The notes under the pieces: model-generated | What the model saw: the letters and a program-made list of their open reading frames with translations, nothing else | What the model was told of the DNA's origin: nothing | Databases searched by the model: none | Part shown: in pieces, positions 50,456-63,491 of the stretch | How positions within the stretch are numbered: the stretch's first letter is position 1 | Layout of the letters: every line of letters starts with the position of its first letter | Position numbers and translations under genes: made by a program | From: Dimorphilus gyrociliatus | Taxonomy: Eukaryota > Annelida > Polychaeta > Dinophilidae | Length of the DNA: 64,000 nucleotides | Assembly: GCA_904063045.1 (NCBI GenBank) | Contig: CAJFCJ010000021.1 | Coordinates: forward strand, 62,001 to 126,000 | Reading direction: 5' to 3'

Positions 50456-53400
50456 AATCTAATGCCAAATTAACAATAAGACCCTGAACTTCTGAATTAG
50501 CTCGCTCTCTTAATAAATTTACATTATCGACGGCAAGTCCAATTAATAGATTCATTAAAATTATTGGCATAATTATTAGACATACAATGAAAACAATGTA
50601 AGATGAAGTTGAAACAGCTGCAAAGAACATTCTAAGAAGATCTATTTCTCCAAACATCATAACAGCAGTTTTAATAAAAGACGTATATGGTTTCGCTTGA
50701 TAAGAATAAAGAACATTGTAAAGAACATATGTTAATTTTAATGTGCAATAAATATTACTTGATCTCTAAATAAAACGTGAAAAGAAAAGCTAAAAGCACA
50801 AAGGAATAGGGAAAACATTAAAACATAGTTCATAAAAGTTTTCATTATTGTTGTAACCATAGAAATATATATTCCAAACAATGGAAAACTCCTTAAAAGC
50901 ATTATTAAATTTAGCCATTCAAATAATAACATTATAGCTCCAGACTCCCATATACTATATTTCGTAACCTAATTAATTGATAATGTTTCATATCAAATAC
51001 AATAGAATATTTTTGTTTGCAAAAATATTAAAAATTACCAATTTTAGTTTTAAAAAAAGATCTATAATGACAAAAATAGATGAACCATAGATAATAAGGT
51101 CAAAGAGACAAAAGTTTATTTAAATCATCAGATTTTGAAATGTTTATCAAGTCTGAATTGTAATTAGGAGAATGCGATATTGTTGGGAATGTTGTAAATG
51201 ATATTATGTATGTTGTATGGAAGAGAACGAACATAATAAATAGAAATATAGATGATTCCCACTTTCTTTTCAAGTACTCTTTAGTAAGTCTATGTTTAAG
51301 TAATTCCTCTCTTCCGTATTCAACCTAATTTACACATTAATTCACAACAATGTTCAATTAATTTCTATTAATTAAAGGAACAAATCTGCGAAGGGTAAAT
51401 TAGGAATAATTACCATTAAAAATGATTTAACAGGAAGTTATATCTACTTTCGCCCTCTTTATCGAAGAATGTATCAGCTATAAACTCGTAATTGTATAAT
51501 CTATGACTATTGAAATCTTTGCAATAACAATAGTTAACATAATTTGTCTCTGCATTAATCTTAGCCATTACAGGGAAAAGTTTGATACTTTTGTTTTCTC
51601 CTTTCATTTTATGAGTTGGTCTGGGTGTTTTAGAACTATTTTCTTCCGTTTCCAATGTACACCACATAATCTTACCGGGTCAATGACATAGGACTCTTTG
51701 TAATACATCTATCTAAAGCCAATTTTGCCTTATCTTTTATAAAAAATCATTATTAATTAATTAAATTCCCCTTTATGTTGCAAAATTCGAGATAAATACC
51801 TGACATTTTTCTAATAAGCTTAGATAAGGGCGTTTCAATAGAAACACTTTTTATCACATTGTCCACTACCTCATCAATAATATGCCTCATTAATGAATCC
51901 CATATTTTTGATCTGAGCATTATTGCAATCATACTTCTAAAAAGCAAATTGGGTCAGTAATTAATAGTGTAGTCAAGTTTTCTTAATAACTACTTCATTC
52001 CTTTATCGATTGCGAAATGTATGCAATTTTTTGTGTCGGAATGATTTAATATTCCCGTTGAGTTTACATTAAAGTCCATTAGACTTTTCATAACATCTTG
52101 ATAATTACCGTATAAGGCGGCAAACACTGATTTGGTACCCCATTTTCCTGAAAGGTAGTTTATATATACTGTAGTTTACAGTAAAAACGTATAAAGCGTT
52201 GGGAAAAGAAAGAAAATGGAGGATAAAAGGATTTAGAATATTTATATCTTACACTTTGCAAAGTTGACATTAGCTTTTCATAATGTCTATCTTTTCTTTC
52301 TTTTTTCTCTTCCATTATATGAAAGAAATAGTCTAAAGCGTTATTTTTCCCATATGATATTGCGTTATCAATAGCCATAACTCCGCTGCTATTGACTTGT
52401 TCCAGGAATCCGGGTAGTATAATTTCGTCAACATGTTCGCATAAGTCTTTACAAATGCTAATTTATAAAGTATCAATTTTTAGTATTTTTAAATAACATA
52501 ATTATAGACACCCTATATAATATTCAAATGTCTATTAATATGCAAATTTTGACATGCTGACTTAAACTGCCACTAGATGCCGCAAAATGTAAGGGTGTAT
52601 TTAAGTTTTCACAGGAAACAAAACAGACTGCACCATACTTTAGTAACAGCTGCCAAAGGTTAATATAATAATAATTAAGATAACAAAGGAGAGGATCTTT
52701 GAAAAAGAGCAGAGAACAGGTGGTGAAGTCTTTCTTTACCTTTGTCATATCTCCGTTGCCATTCTTAGCTGTGTAATGAGGCGATGTCATATCATAAATA
52801 TCCGAATTATTTAGCTGGTGTTCAAAATCGACGAATTGACACCTCCACTTATCAGATAACAATAGCTAAAACAAATTATCAACAAGATGAAAGAAATTAC
52901 GTAATGAATAGCTAGACGACCTTTTCCATACCTATAGAACTCGTTCGTGATTCTTTTCGGCGGCAAGAATGAAAGGATTTTGATAATGATGGTCCACAGT
53001 TCCAATAGTCTTTGAATACTTTCTTAAATGGTTAGGGAGGATTTTACACAATATTCTCCATTCATTAAATTCCACAGCTAACAAAAGCGGACCCCTTCCT
53101 TTTGAATCGACAGTTTCTAATAAAATGTCAATATGCTCTTCCCTAGTTAGATAATTAATTAATTGATTAGTTTAGTTTAAGCCAATTAATTACTTACGTA
53201 ATATAACAATATACTTAAGATAAATTTTCTAAGAGAATCTCAATATAATTCAAATTACCATTTTGAATAGCTACCGCAATTGGTGAATAACTGGATGATT
53301 CAAGGGGGCTAGAGAGATGATGACAAATTCGAGAATCATCCTTCAAAATTGCTAATTGATTCATCAAAAGTTTCAAAGATTCTGTATTGCCTAGGGCTGC

Positions 53401-54546
53401 TGCTATATGAATAGATAACTCTCCAGAGCTGCTCCTACAGTCAATATCGACCCCTACATAAGTTAATCACGTTCGTTCGGATATATAGATATATATATAG
53501 AGAGAGAGAGAGAAAGAGAGAAAGAGAGAAGATACTAATGGTAATATTTGAAGTAAATAACTAACCAATTGATAAGACGTAATCTACTAGTATAGGTTGG
53601 CACATTGCGTAGTGTAAGATGGTTTTATTGTAGATATTTTGAGATTTTAATATCTTATTTATATGAAAAGAAAAGGGGAAAGTTTAAAAATCTTATTTAA
53701 ACTATTTATGCAAATTCATAAGTAAAATTAATACAAACAGTTTTGTTACTCTGATTCAAAAATGTCATTACTGCAATTATTTGCGGTAGAAATGATTTCT
53801 TCTATCTCGCTCCTGTAATAATTTAATGGTATTAGTTGTATAAATTTATTAAAATTATATATTCTAGAGTACACACGTATATCCAATCTAGAAAATTATG
53901 ACCTAATTTTTTTGACATAATTTCTAAATAGGTTATAATTATTTGGCTATGTGTTCTTGAGAGAATAGCCGTATTTAGAGGAATGTAACCATAGTGATAT
54001 TTATGTATAAGCTTTTCTTCAGTCATCTTTGATAAGATATACTCTAAAGTCACCTTTTAATAAGATGAAAGAATGATATTATTAGTTCAATTCTGTTTTG
54101 AAGAAAACAGAATTAGTCAATTAAAATTGCTGTATAGGTTTCCGAATAAGTATTCTTCGTAGGAATCTCCTCCAGAAAGAACGATTTGTAGCCGTCCTTT
54201 GATAGTTGAGAATCGTATTCGGGTGAAAAGAAGTGGTGAATAGGTAATGATTTATTTTTATCAAGCTCGTTAAAATCTAATTTAGGGAAAGGAAGAAAAA
54301 ATAAGAGAAAAGCGAGAGATTAATTAAGAAGTTTAAATGGAAAAAGTATAAATTAACCGGCGTTAAATTCTGCCATTCAATAGTCCAATCGAACGATTCT
54401 TAACGGCGTAATGTAAAAGACATATACCAAAAGTATCTCGTTCTTTTAATAAGAATGGATCAACCTCTATGCAAGAATTTAAGCGATATTTTAAGAAAAT
54501 ATCTCTAGAAGATGGATGCAATTCATTAAATTTCTTAATTATCTAG

Positions 54547-54585
<39 letters not shown>

Positions 54586-54963
54586 TATATATGAATTAGC
54601 ATATGAATGATGTATGAAAAGAGTATTTAACTAACGAAGAACATATCTTTATCTTTCATTGGTAAGTAGACTTCTTTAAAGATAACAACTTCAGCACTTG
54701 CATTAGAAAAAGTATCTGAAAATAATTTTAAAGTACTCTTTAAAAGTAGTTGTAAATATTTTAAATTGATCAAAATTGTAGGGATTAGAGCTTAAACACT
54801 ATCCAAATAAAACTTATCTTGGTATTAAATGTTATTAATTAATTTTAATTAGTACTATGATAAAAAAAATTCATTCACTCAAGATCCTAAAATGAGTTCA
54901 ACATATTTTTCAATAAAAACCTGACAGTGAAGTGGGTATACAATTAGATCCTTCAAACGACAT
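50456..54963 (-). pseudogene. TRPA1: TRPA1-like ankyrin channel locus, apparently degraded
   Basis: TRPA channels are cation channels with many N-terminal ankyrin repeats. Exons recognised include 54921-54963 (MSFEGSNC...), 54636-54715, ankyrin exons between 54542 and 52200 (for example TILHYAMCQPILVDYVLSIG, GELSIHIAAALGNTESLKLL, NTPLHFAASSGSL), the linker exon with HFAIDKG and RSKIWDSLM, S1 (SSIFLFIMFVLFHTTYI), the S4-S5 exon (WESGAIMLLFEWLN to HVLFRDQ) and the pore/S6 exon (FIKTAVMMFGEID and PIILMNLLIGLAV). Unlike every neighbour, the frame is broken several times: stops at 53217-53215, 52934-52932 and 51418-51416, a frameshift ending in TGA at 51102-51100, phases that do not match across the pore intron (50759/50695), and TAA at 50458-50456 right after S6. 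One membrane segment between S1 and S4 also seems missing. Possible further exons lie at 49958-50450. Ankyrin exon limits are provisional. Confidence 0.65.
54550..54583. repeat. (GA)n microsatellite within the TRPA locus
   Basis: About 16 GA units directly next to the acceptor of the TRPA exon that begins at 54542; on the transcribed strand it forms the pyrimidine tract before that acceptor. Confidence 0.9.
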
Positions 54964-55112
54964 CGCCAATCCTTAAGTATTACAGAGTAGAATTAAAATG
55001 TATTCGGAGCAATTCTCTTGCCTGAATATCCAAGTTACGAATAGTTATTTGACTTATTTATATACTACAAAGTTTTTTTTTCATATCTACTAATGAAGAA
55101 CTCTTAATCACC

Positions 55113-55147
<35 letters not shown>

Positions 55148-56517
55148 CAAGATAAGAAGTCATATTACATTAGAATCTTGTAATCAACTTCCTCATTCTT
55201 TCAATAATACAGAGTAGAATCAAGTGTAAACCTTTTTATTAAGATTCTCATTTATTTTACCTATTTCTTTTCTTTGTTTTGTTGTTACTACTCTTCCTCT
55301 TTTTCCTTCTCTTCTATTATTTAATAAGAATTAGAATGACTTTTTAATTTTAAGGAAACGTGCAATCATTTTTACAAGATTATCCATAATATAAATATAA
55401 TAATACGTAATAGGGGTGATCAATTATATACTTTTATGTAACGTAACATATCATATTACGTAATTTCTAGAGCAGGCAATAACAGAAATTGATGTTTCTT
55501 TTATTTCTTGTCACTATCTATTAGATTTTATCCAGTATTCTTTCTCTTATTGAAGCAATTGTAACAAATTATTAGGTCAAATTCGTAAAGTATCAAATAC
55601 TGGGTAATTTTGTTACACATTATAGAAAACATAACGCAAGATGGCACCACTCATATCAGATCTATCAGAGATTTTAACGTTCGTCATACACAAAAGACAT
55701 CAAACTGGATGACAGTTAATGTAAAATATTATTTATAGTCAATTAAAAGTACAAATAGATCATTTAGATAAAGTTTATAATGTGATAGAAATAAATATAC
55801 AGTGGCGCATAAAAATGATACTTGTAAACAATTGACGGACAATAACTTGAGGAGCTATCAATGAGGGACAGATGTTAAAAAGGTAAAAAAAGAGAAAAAA
55901 CGGTAATAAAAAGGAAGAAGGAATTATAAAAAGCAAATGAAAGAGAAGTAAGAAAGGGACTGTTGATATAATATAGTACAAATATTAATAGAATGGAGAA
56001 TTTCAATTTAAAACACCCCGTACGCTTAAGTTAACAAAAGATTACTAATTTCCTTGTTGAAAAACCACTTACTCTTTACCTTTTATATATACACATTGTA
56101 TATATCTTATATTATATAAGACATAGTATATATAGAATAAAAACTATAGACACAACAGAGACAAAAGAGAAATCTCTATTTTCATAACATACAACGTACA
56201 AGTACATACTCTTAAGGATAATAAGTAACAAGTAGAAGGGAAAAAAAATTAAAAGAAAAGAAAAAGAGGAGGTATAGAGTACAAAAAGTTCTAATCCAAT
56301 ACAGCAAAAAGCGGCACAAATCGTTGACTATTAATGACCGTCCATAAACAAAAGCGTAACGAACGATTCGTAAGAAAAACTCGCAGCGTGACGCGCTTTT
56401 ATTCGGATACTTAAAGCATTTTTGCGGGTGAGCTGCAATCAAGCTACATAATGGAATATTGATCTATTGCAGGTGCGAAAATTACAGTATATATACTGTA
56501 TGTTGTATATATCCATA

Positions 56518-56550
<33 letters not shown>

Positions 56551-57051
56551 TTAGACATAGATATATAAGGGACATCAATAGATTTCTTCAAGTTATATGG
56601 AAATTTATAGATGTATAAATATTAGTAGATATATACAGCAATTGTAAACAGATATATATATATATATATACATGTTGTATTAATTTATAAGGCCCCACCC
56701 CTGTGAGAATTTTCCAAACGAGATTATAAACAAGTTGATACGATTGATTAACAAAAAGAACTGAGAAAATTCCGTGACTTGAGGCAAAAACATAGCGCCA
56801 GCTATTGTATTGTTCGATAACTAGTTCAAAGTAATACGCTAACAATAAAGCGGCTGGAATACTCCGTGACATATTAGCACTTTACAGCTTTTTTTTCCAG
56901 GCATTCAAAAGTAGGTCATGCCAAAGCCCGACTGACTTCTACAAGACTAGCTATTTCATCTGACTTGGTTCATCTAACTGCTCTAGATGGCGTTGAGAAT
57001 CAATAAGAAAAAGAAATATCGTACATAGTAGAAAGTTAAAGAGGTCTTAGA

Positions 57052-57055
<4 letters not shown>

Positions 57056-57102
<47 letters not shown>
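57056..57102. repeat. (CT)n microsatellite, longest in the window
   Basis: About 22 uninterrupted CT units followed by a short TA run. Confidence 0.9.
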
Positions 57103-57104
<2 letters not shown>

Positions 57105-60100
57105 ATATATATATATAATATATGTTTATTAGCATTAAAGGAAACTTTAGTATGTTAAGTTTCACATAATTATAAACTATTTATAAATAAATTCCTCAGC
57201 GCAGTACTTTCTTAATATAGTACGTTTTTAAATGATATATAAAAGGAACGTTAAAGTTTTACCCCCCAGTAATTTCTTATTTCATATATTAAAGCTATTT
57301 AATAATAGACTGATGAGAGACTGAGAGAGACTGAGCGAGAGAGAGAGAGAGCGGAGAGAAAGTATTTTTTCTCACCTATTCCTTACAAAATGAGAGAAAA
57401 AAAACCATATTTAATAACATAAATTAGTTTTTTCATTTACAAGTTTACTTGTTCAAATTGCTTATTTTAATAGAGTTTTGTATTTTTGTTACTTTTTAAT
57501 TACAAGTATTAGGCTCTTAATTACTTTTCTGTATTAAAATGAATGTTGAAGTGAGATAATAATGAAACAGAACTGTGCGAATTTGTCTTCTTCATTTGTT
57601 TTTCTTATTTATTCTATACAATAAATCATTTAGGACCTATATTATATAAGATGCTTTTTATATACAGTATATACTGTATGTATAGTTTACACTTGTTCTT
57701 TTATATTATTCCTTCTTTTAATGTAAAGCCATTAACCTTATAGATGTTTAGGGGCTGCCTTATTAATTTGACCACATCTGAGAAACTTAAGCATCTGCTC
57801 AAGGTGACGACCACCTAGGAGCTAGATTCGTTAGACGTCGTTGCAGATAGCCGCTGGTCAATGACTAATTGGCACCGCACCTGCATTACGTAGAGCGCAA
57901 GAATTAAGTGAGGAAAGGCAAAATTGGAAAGCGAATTGAGGGGTGAAAAAGGAGAAAAAATTTGCTATTCGGGTGTAAATAGACATGGGCGAATCGAATG
58001 GGACGCTCATGGGACACAGCGTCAATAGCGTCACGAATTCTATGAGCCGTCTCTTTTTTCTAGGCGAATGGAACTAAGGTCCGGTGGGACATTCGTCGGT
58101 TTATCCATCTATATTATCTATTCGTTAAAGGGATAGAAAACGTCCCTTAATTTGTTTTCGCGCGAGCGCTTCGGAAATTTGAAAGGACGCAGCGGGAAAC
58201 AGCTTGAACGCTTCTTCAAATTGTTCATCCTTTACCCTACTGGCATGTCAACTATGTCAATTTATGAACATTCAATTTTCTCCGCTCTTTTCAAACGTTT
58301 CCTGCAGAGGTGTTGATCAATGTAATCATTATATTCAACTACAGGCCTATATTTAACCTCCCCTCCCTTATTCACCTCTCTTCTACTTATATAACGAAAT
58401 AAATGCGATTAGGATCTTCCAGGCGTCAAGCAGTGCTAAATCAGAGTAGCTTGATTCCCTATTTACTATTTGAATAATAGTTATCTGAATATTTCATCTA
58501 AATATTCAAAAAAATTAATTAATTAGGGTAATTAAATGAAATTTTGATGTTTGCCTATAAAAATTACTGTCTGTCTGGTGAACTTATTTTAAACAAAAAT
58601 CAAAGCGAAAAAGGCGTGGTTAGTGGACGGCGTTGGTCAATAGTTAAAGTGGGTGAAAAGTAGGTCACAAACTGCGCACCACAATACGGCGCTGAGCACC
58701 AGCTGACTTTTTTCCGTTCGATTTTTTGCCTTTTTTTAGGTGGTAGGTGGATTTTGTACAAAAAAAGCTTAAAAAAGAGTAGGGAAAATCGTTGATAACT
58801 ATCGGAAAAGTTTGTAGAAAAACAACACACTTGTATTGCAACCAGGTGTCGTCGACGCCCCGGAAGTATCAATCAGCGTTTGCGACGTCTACGCTTTTAA
58901 TTCATTAATCGGACGGTCCGTAATGGCTGCGATTATCTTGTGCGTTTGTTCTTTTATTATACGTATAAATTTATGTATAAATAGAACATACGCAGATTAT
59001 TCCGTTGTCTTTCTCCTATTCCTATATGTATTTATAAACAAGAGATTTATATATATATATATATATATATATTGAATATATAATAAAAGATTTGCTCTTA
59101 AACACTAAAGTTTGTAAGCAAGTGCGCCCTTTATTATGATCATGTGACCTCATTTAATTCTCTACTACATTTCTTATAGAATATTTTCGTAGGAGCATTT
59201 CTATACCTTCATACATATTGATGAGGTGTTTATTAAAATTATAACCCTGTTATAATTCTTGTTATGAAAAAAAAAAGAAAAGCTGAGATTTTTTCCATGT
59301 GCTTTGCCAATCACGAATAGCTCACCTGCATGTTATGCATGAACACTCTGTCTTTAACGAGATTTTGACAGTCACGTGATTCTTTTCAGTTCATTTCAAG
59401 TGTGACATCATCCAAGAATTATTACCTTTAATGACCAGATGGTGGAAAAGTTCTAGGATAGACCAAAATTCTTTAACTCTATACAAATAGTATATTAACG
59501 TTTTCAAAGCATTACTTTTAATCTTTGATCAATTATACATACATATCCAAGTAATTTACAGTATGCATGGCTAGTTACACATAAATACATACGGTAATGT
59601 ATGTATATTGTATATAAAAAGTGTTTTAAGCTATTGAAATATAAAGTAAATATAATTTTAATTAAATAAGTGCTCTTCTTATTTGGCGTCAATTTTTACC
59701 TTAAGTGAAAAATAGGACATTCTTCCTATATTTCTTTTATAGATTGAATATGATATCAACAAGAAAAAAGACATAATTCCAAAGAAATAAGAGTATTATG
59801 TGGTTAATTTCGTATACATAAATAGAAAACATATAAAATAGATATTGCATATTTTGTTTTTTTTGACAAGAATAGATTTTTAATTATTAAAAGAGATGTC
59901 TTTATTAAAATTAAAAGCAAAACTGTATATTTCTTGTTTTTCATATTTCACGTAAAACAATTAAATAGTGGACAAACAAAAAAAAAATAACCATTAAAGC
60001 TTGTTTTAGTATTACAAATACAATCCAAAAGAAATAAAAAAAAAGCCCTAGGTAAAGACTGATTGTATAGAGACAGAATGAGCATTCGAGCATGTAAAAA

Positions 60101-60427
60101 TTTTTCGCCTCCCCTTTTTGCGTGTCGATTGAATGGAACGTATAATCAAAAGTAGAATGAATTAATAATGGAGGACCAAAAGTATTTTTTTTTTTTTATC
60201 TTGTAACGATGGCCTTTTCGTTGGTTTTTTCGAAATGGAATTTCATTTAATAGATAGCAATCTCTTTAAAGGTCCGATTACAAAAATAATATATAAAACT
60301 TCGGTTAGTTTTGTATATTTTCGTTTTTATTATCGTACATCTTTCTCTTTTTCAGTCATTAGACGTTTTGAAGAGTTATATTTATTGTGGACAGTTTTCC
60401 TAGCAAATTTAATTTAACCGTTATCCA

Positions 60428-60458
<31 letters not shown>

Positions 60459-60459
60459 T
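60428..60459. repeat. (CT)n microsatellite downstream of FEZF
   Basis: CT repeat of about 14 units, with a second shorter CT block near 60612-60628 just before the FEZF stop codon. Confidence 0.85.
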
Positions 60460-60626
60460 TTCGTTCTCATTCAATCACCTTCTCCCTTTCTTCCCATTAC
60501 TTAAACATTCGTACTAAATATCTATCTATTTATATACATATATATATATATATAGTTATATTTAAATATTTTTACTGTACATATATCTTTCACCCTCAAA
60601 ATCTCTTTTTTCTCTCTCTCTCTTTC

Positions 60627-63491
60627 TCACAAAATTGGTACTTTAGTCAAATAGTTAGGATTAACAGGTGATGGTGTAAATAAAAATGGATTCATAAGTC
60701 TAGAGGATGCAGGTTGAACGAGTGGGGACGTTAAGGCGGATCTCGGCACGAAAGACGGTTGAGGAGTTTGAGGTGTTGGTATACTCTGCTGTTGTGGAGT
60801 TTGAGGTACTGTAGAGCTAGTGGTTGTCGTAGCTGAGTTAGCCGTCTTCGCTTCACTGGAAGCTGGTGGTGACGCCCCGTCATGCAACTTCCTCATATGT
60901 TTCTTCAGGTCGAAATTTCGGCAAAATCCTTTACCGCACAGATGGCACGTAAACGGTTTTTTATCGTTGTGCGTATGCATGTGGAAGGTAAGATTATAGA
61001 TCTGATGGAATGCCTTATTACATATTGTACATTTGAATTGTTTCTCTGATGAATGAGTTAATTTGTGGTTCTTGTAATTGCCCTTTTGATGGAAACCTTT
61101 TCCGCAAAATTCGCAGACCCATGGCTTGTAATTTTGATGAATTCTCATGTGAGTATTTAGCGTTGACGATCTATTAAACGCTTTTCCACAAGTCTGGCAT
61201 TTATGCGGTTTTTCCGCTGTATGAATTATCTTGTGGCGGCATAATGTCGACGCTTGTCGGAAACCTGGAAAATAATAAAAAAAACGCTTGATAATTGTCT
61301 TGTCATTGATTGAATAGATTGAAACGACCGATGAGCGTCTCTCTCCTTTCTCTTCCGAGTACTTAACAAATGCAAAGGGTAATGGGATAAAGGGGGTATA
61401 TGATTAATCTTAAACAAATATACACGATCTCTCAACCTTATCATAAACATTAACGACAAAAAGGATTAATAAATGACCCAATTATAAATAGGTCACAATA
61501 TGTTTTTTTTTTGTAAGTGTTGGCGTCGACTTGTTTTTATTTTTGGACAAATTAATGAATAATCTATTTTTAGGGAAGAGTACCATCATATAATGCTAAT
61601 AAAATCTGATCAAGATAGCTAATTACGGTACAAAAAGTCCAATAAAGAGGAGAGGAGGGTTGATGTAATACGACGTAATATAATGTTAGGCTTTTATGAA
61701 AGACATTGAAAAAAAATGTATAGGGCTAAATAAATCGTACAAACAAGTGTAAATATAAATACATATAATGTACAGAATCGGCGCTTTACTCGAAAATTAC
61801 AGAGAGTAATTGAGCAAATTGACTAATTTGAGAGTAGAAAATGGTCAACATGTAACAAAGTCGGCAAAAAATCCCCTCTATTTAATGAAACACCTGTATA
61901 CTGAACATGTGAACAACAATTGTTAATTTATCCTATTCCTTATCAATTAGACGGCAATGTAGACTAAGGAAAAAGTAAAAAACAAAACAAAACAACAAAT
62001 AACGATGTAAATATCAATTTTTTTCTCTCTCTGTTTTTCTCTCTATCTTTCTTTTATTTTTTATTAAAATAGGCGGTAAATGGTCGGATTTCGCATGGAT
62101 TGTGAGCTTATAATCCTATCATAATTGTCGTTTTGTAAATTTCAGCAGGAAAAAATGCAATTTTTCGGCCAATTTGAATTTTTATACAGAATTTAGACGT
62201 CGAATGGAAAAAACGTATAGGACGCCGTTCACTTGACCCAGTTGTTCGAAAGAGTGAAAGGAGTCCTAAGGGCATGCTTGAACGGTAGCCGCCGAACGCG
62301 AATTTGCTCCGTTCACACGTTTCATTTGTTCTGCTCGTGTTGTCACCGTTAATAATCTCATTCGACTCGCTCAAGATCTCTATAATCAAAATCTACGCTA
62401 TCGGAAACCTGCGTTCCCGAGACATTCCGATCAAATTATACAGGAAAAGGTGTAACGGCGTCGGACGAAAAAGCGAGTAATTTAAAAAGGAAAGAAAAGG
62501 AGGGAAAGAGGGAGGTATAAAAAAAAAACCCGGTGTACAAACAGATATAAATAGATATAAATCCGTGCTTGTTCATACGTATATGCACACATCATGCAAA
62601 CATACAAACACGTCAGCACACACATGTATATACACACGCACGGAGGCAGCATTTAGACAATGATGACTGACGATTGAATAAGGATGGTATAGATTTATAA
62701 AAACATTTATAAAAGATAAGATTATAGATTGTTATTGAGTGGTAACATTGTTTGATAAATTTAAATATAATAAAAAAGTGTCACCCACCTTTACCACAAA
62801 TTTTGCAGACAAATGGCCTAGCTCCGGTATGAACTGGCATATGCCTTGTTAAATTATAATGAGCGTTGAAAATTTTGCCACATTCCGGGCAGGTGAATGT
62901 TTTGGAGGTGTTCTTTTTGTCGTCTGATCCCTCGTCCTTACTCTTTTCCGATTTGGCGGGAGAAGACTGCGGGGATTCGGAATGTTTAGGAGACGAAGAA
63001 CGATTAGCCGTTGATTTAACCGAAAGGTCCTGAGCTTTCTTGACCACCCCCTGCTGTTCGGGTACTGTTGTATTGGGAACTCCGTATCTGTAGGCCTGTA
63101 CCATGGAAGGTGACACGTAAAAGGCCGGGTGTAAAAAGCTTCCCCTAGTTTGTTCTAAAATTGCCGCCCTCCTCTGACCTTCTGCCAGTAGGTTATGCAT
63201 GTGCAAGTAGGGAAATGCAGATGGAATTTGAAAGGAGGAGTTGGTAGAATTCCTCAATACTTCTCCAGGTTCAATCGTCTTCGGTCTACTAGGTTCCATG
63301 ATTCGAGCAATAGAGAAAGCTAACTTGTTCTTATTCAAATCTGATTTTCCGCTATCCTCCACGTCTATCTCTTCGTCAGACGATAAGCGGCTGTAATCGT
63401 TGCCTTCGTCCATGTTTAGGCTGCCGCTTTCGCTGCTATTACCTTTGCTGCTGTTGCTGGGTGAAGGGGCCTCGGCGAATGAGCTGTTCAT
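60627..63491 (-). CDS. FEZF: Fez family zinc-finger transcription factor
   Basis: Two exons, 62789-63491 and 60627-61264, 446 residues, phases agree. FEZF proteins are transcriptional repressors of anterior neural development. Near residues 55-67 lies the engrailed-homology (EH1) Groucho-binding motif [12 protein letters not shown] Ser-rich linker follows, then six C2H2 fingers in family order: [38 protein letters not shown] (split by the intron), [57 protein letters not shown] and [20 protein letters not shown] Pro/Gln/Ser/Thr-rich tail of about 75 residues ends LTKVPIL. Intron position inside finger 2 and the EH1 motif make the call firm; FEZF1 and FEZF2 are vertebrate duplicates, so no number is given. 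Confidence 0.95.
61265..62788 (-). other. FEZF intron with a GC-richer internal segment
   Basis: The 1.5-kb intron is far longer than the usual 45-110 bases in this window. Bases about 62200-62480 are clearly richer in G+C than the rest and contain CG-containing words, while the flanks are A+T rich with GT/CA microsatellite-like text near 62580-62640. This pattern suits an intronic enhancer; no coding capacity is supported. Confidence 0.4.

Larger units (their letters stand above)
54964..60626. other. Large intergenic space upstream of TRPA and downstream of FEZF
   Basis: About 5.7 kb, the largest gap in the window. Long microsatellites: (TA)n at 55116-55145, 56517-56540 and 59048-59072, (CT)n at 57056-57102 and 60428-60459. 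Palindromes TACAGTATATACTGTA-like lie at 56483-56500 and 57663-57678. Two stretches (57720-58300 and 58600-58940) are richer in G+C and hold E-box-like CACCTGC and CAGCTG words; they look like possible enhancers. TCACGTGA occurs at 59372-59379. No ORF here resembles a protein family. Confidence 0.45.

Noticed and set aside
56588-56872. Minus-strand ORF of 94 residues with hydrophobic stretches
   Set aside because: Ends in translated TA repeats and resembles nothing; likely chance.
62108-62389. Minus-strand ORF within the FEZF intron
   Set aside because: No splice sites linking it in phase to either FEZF exon and no recognisable domain; better explained by the local rise in G+C.
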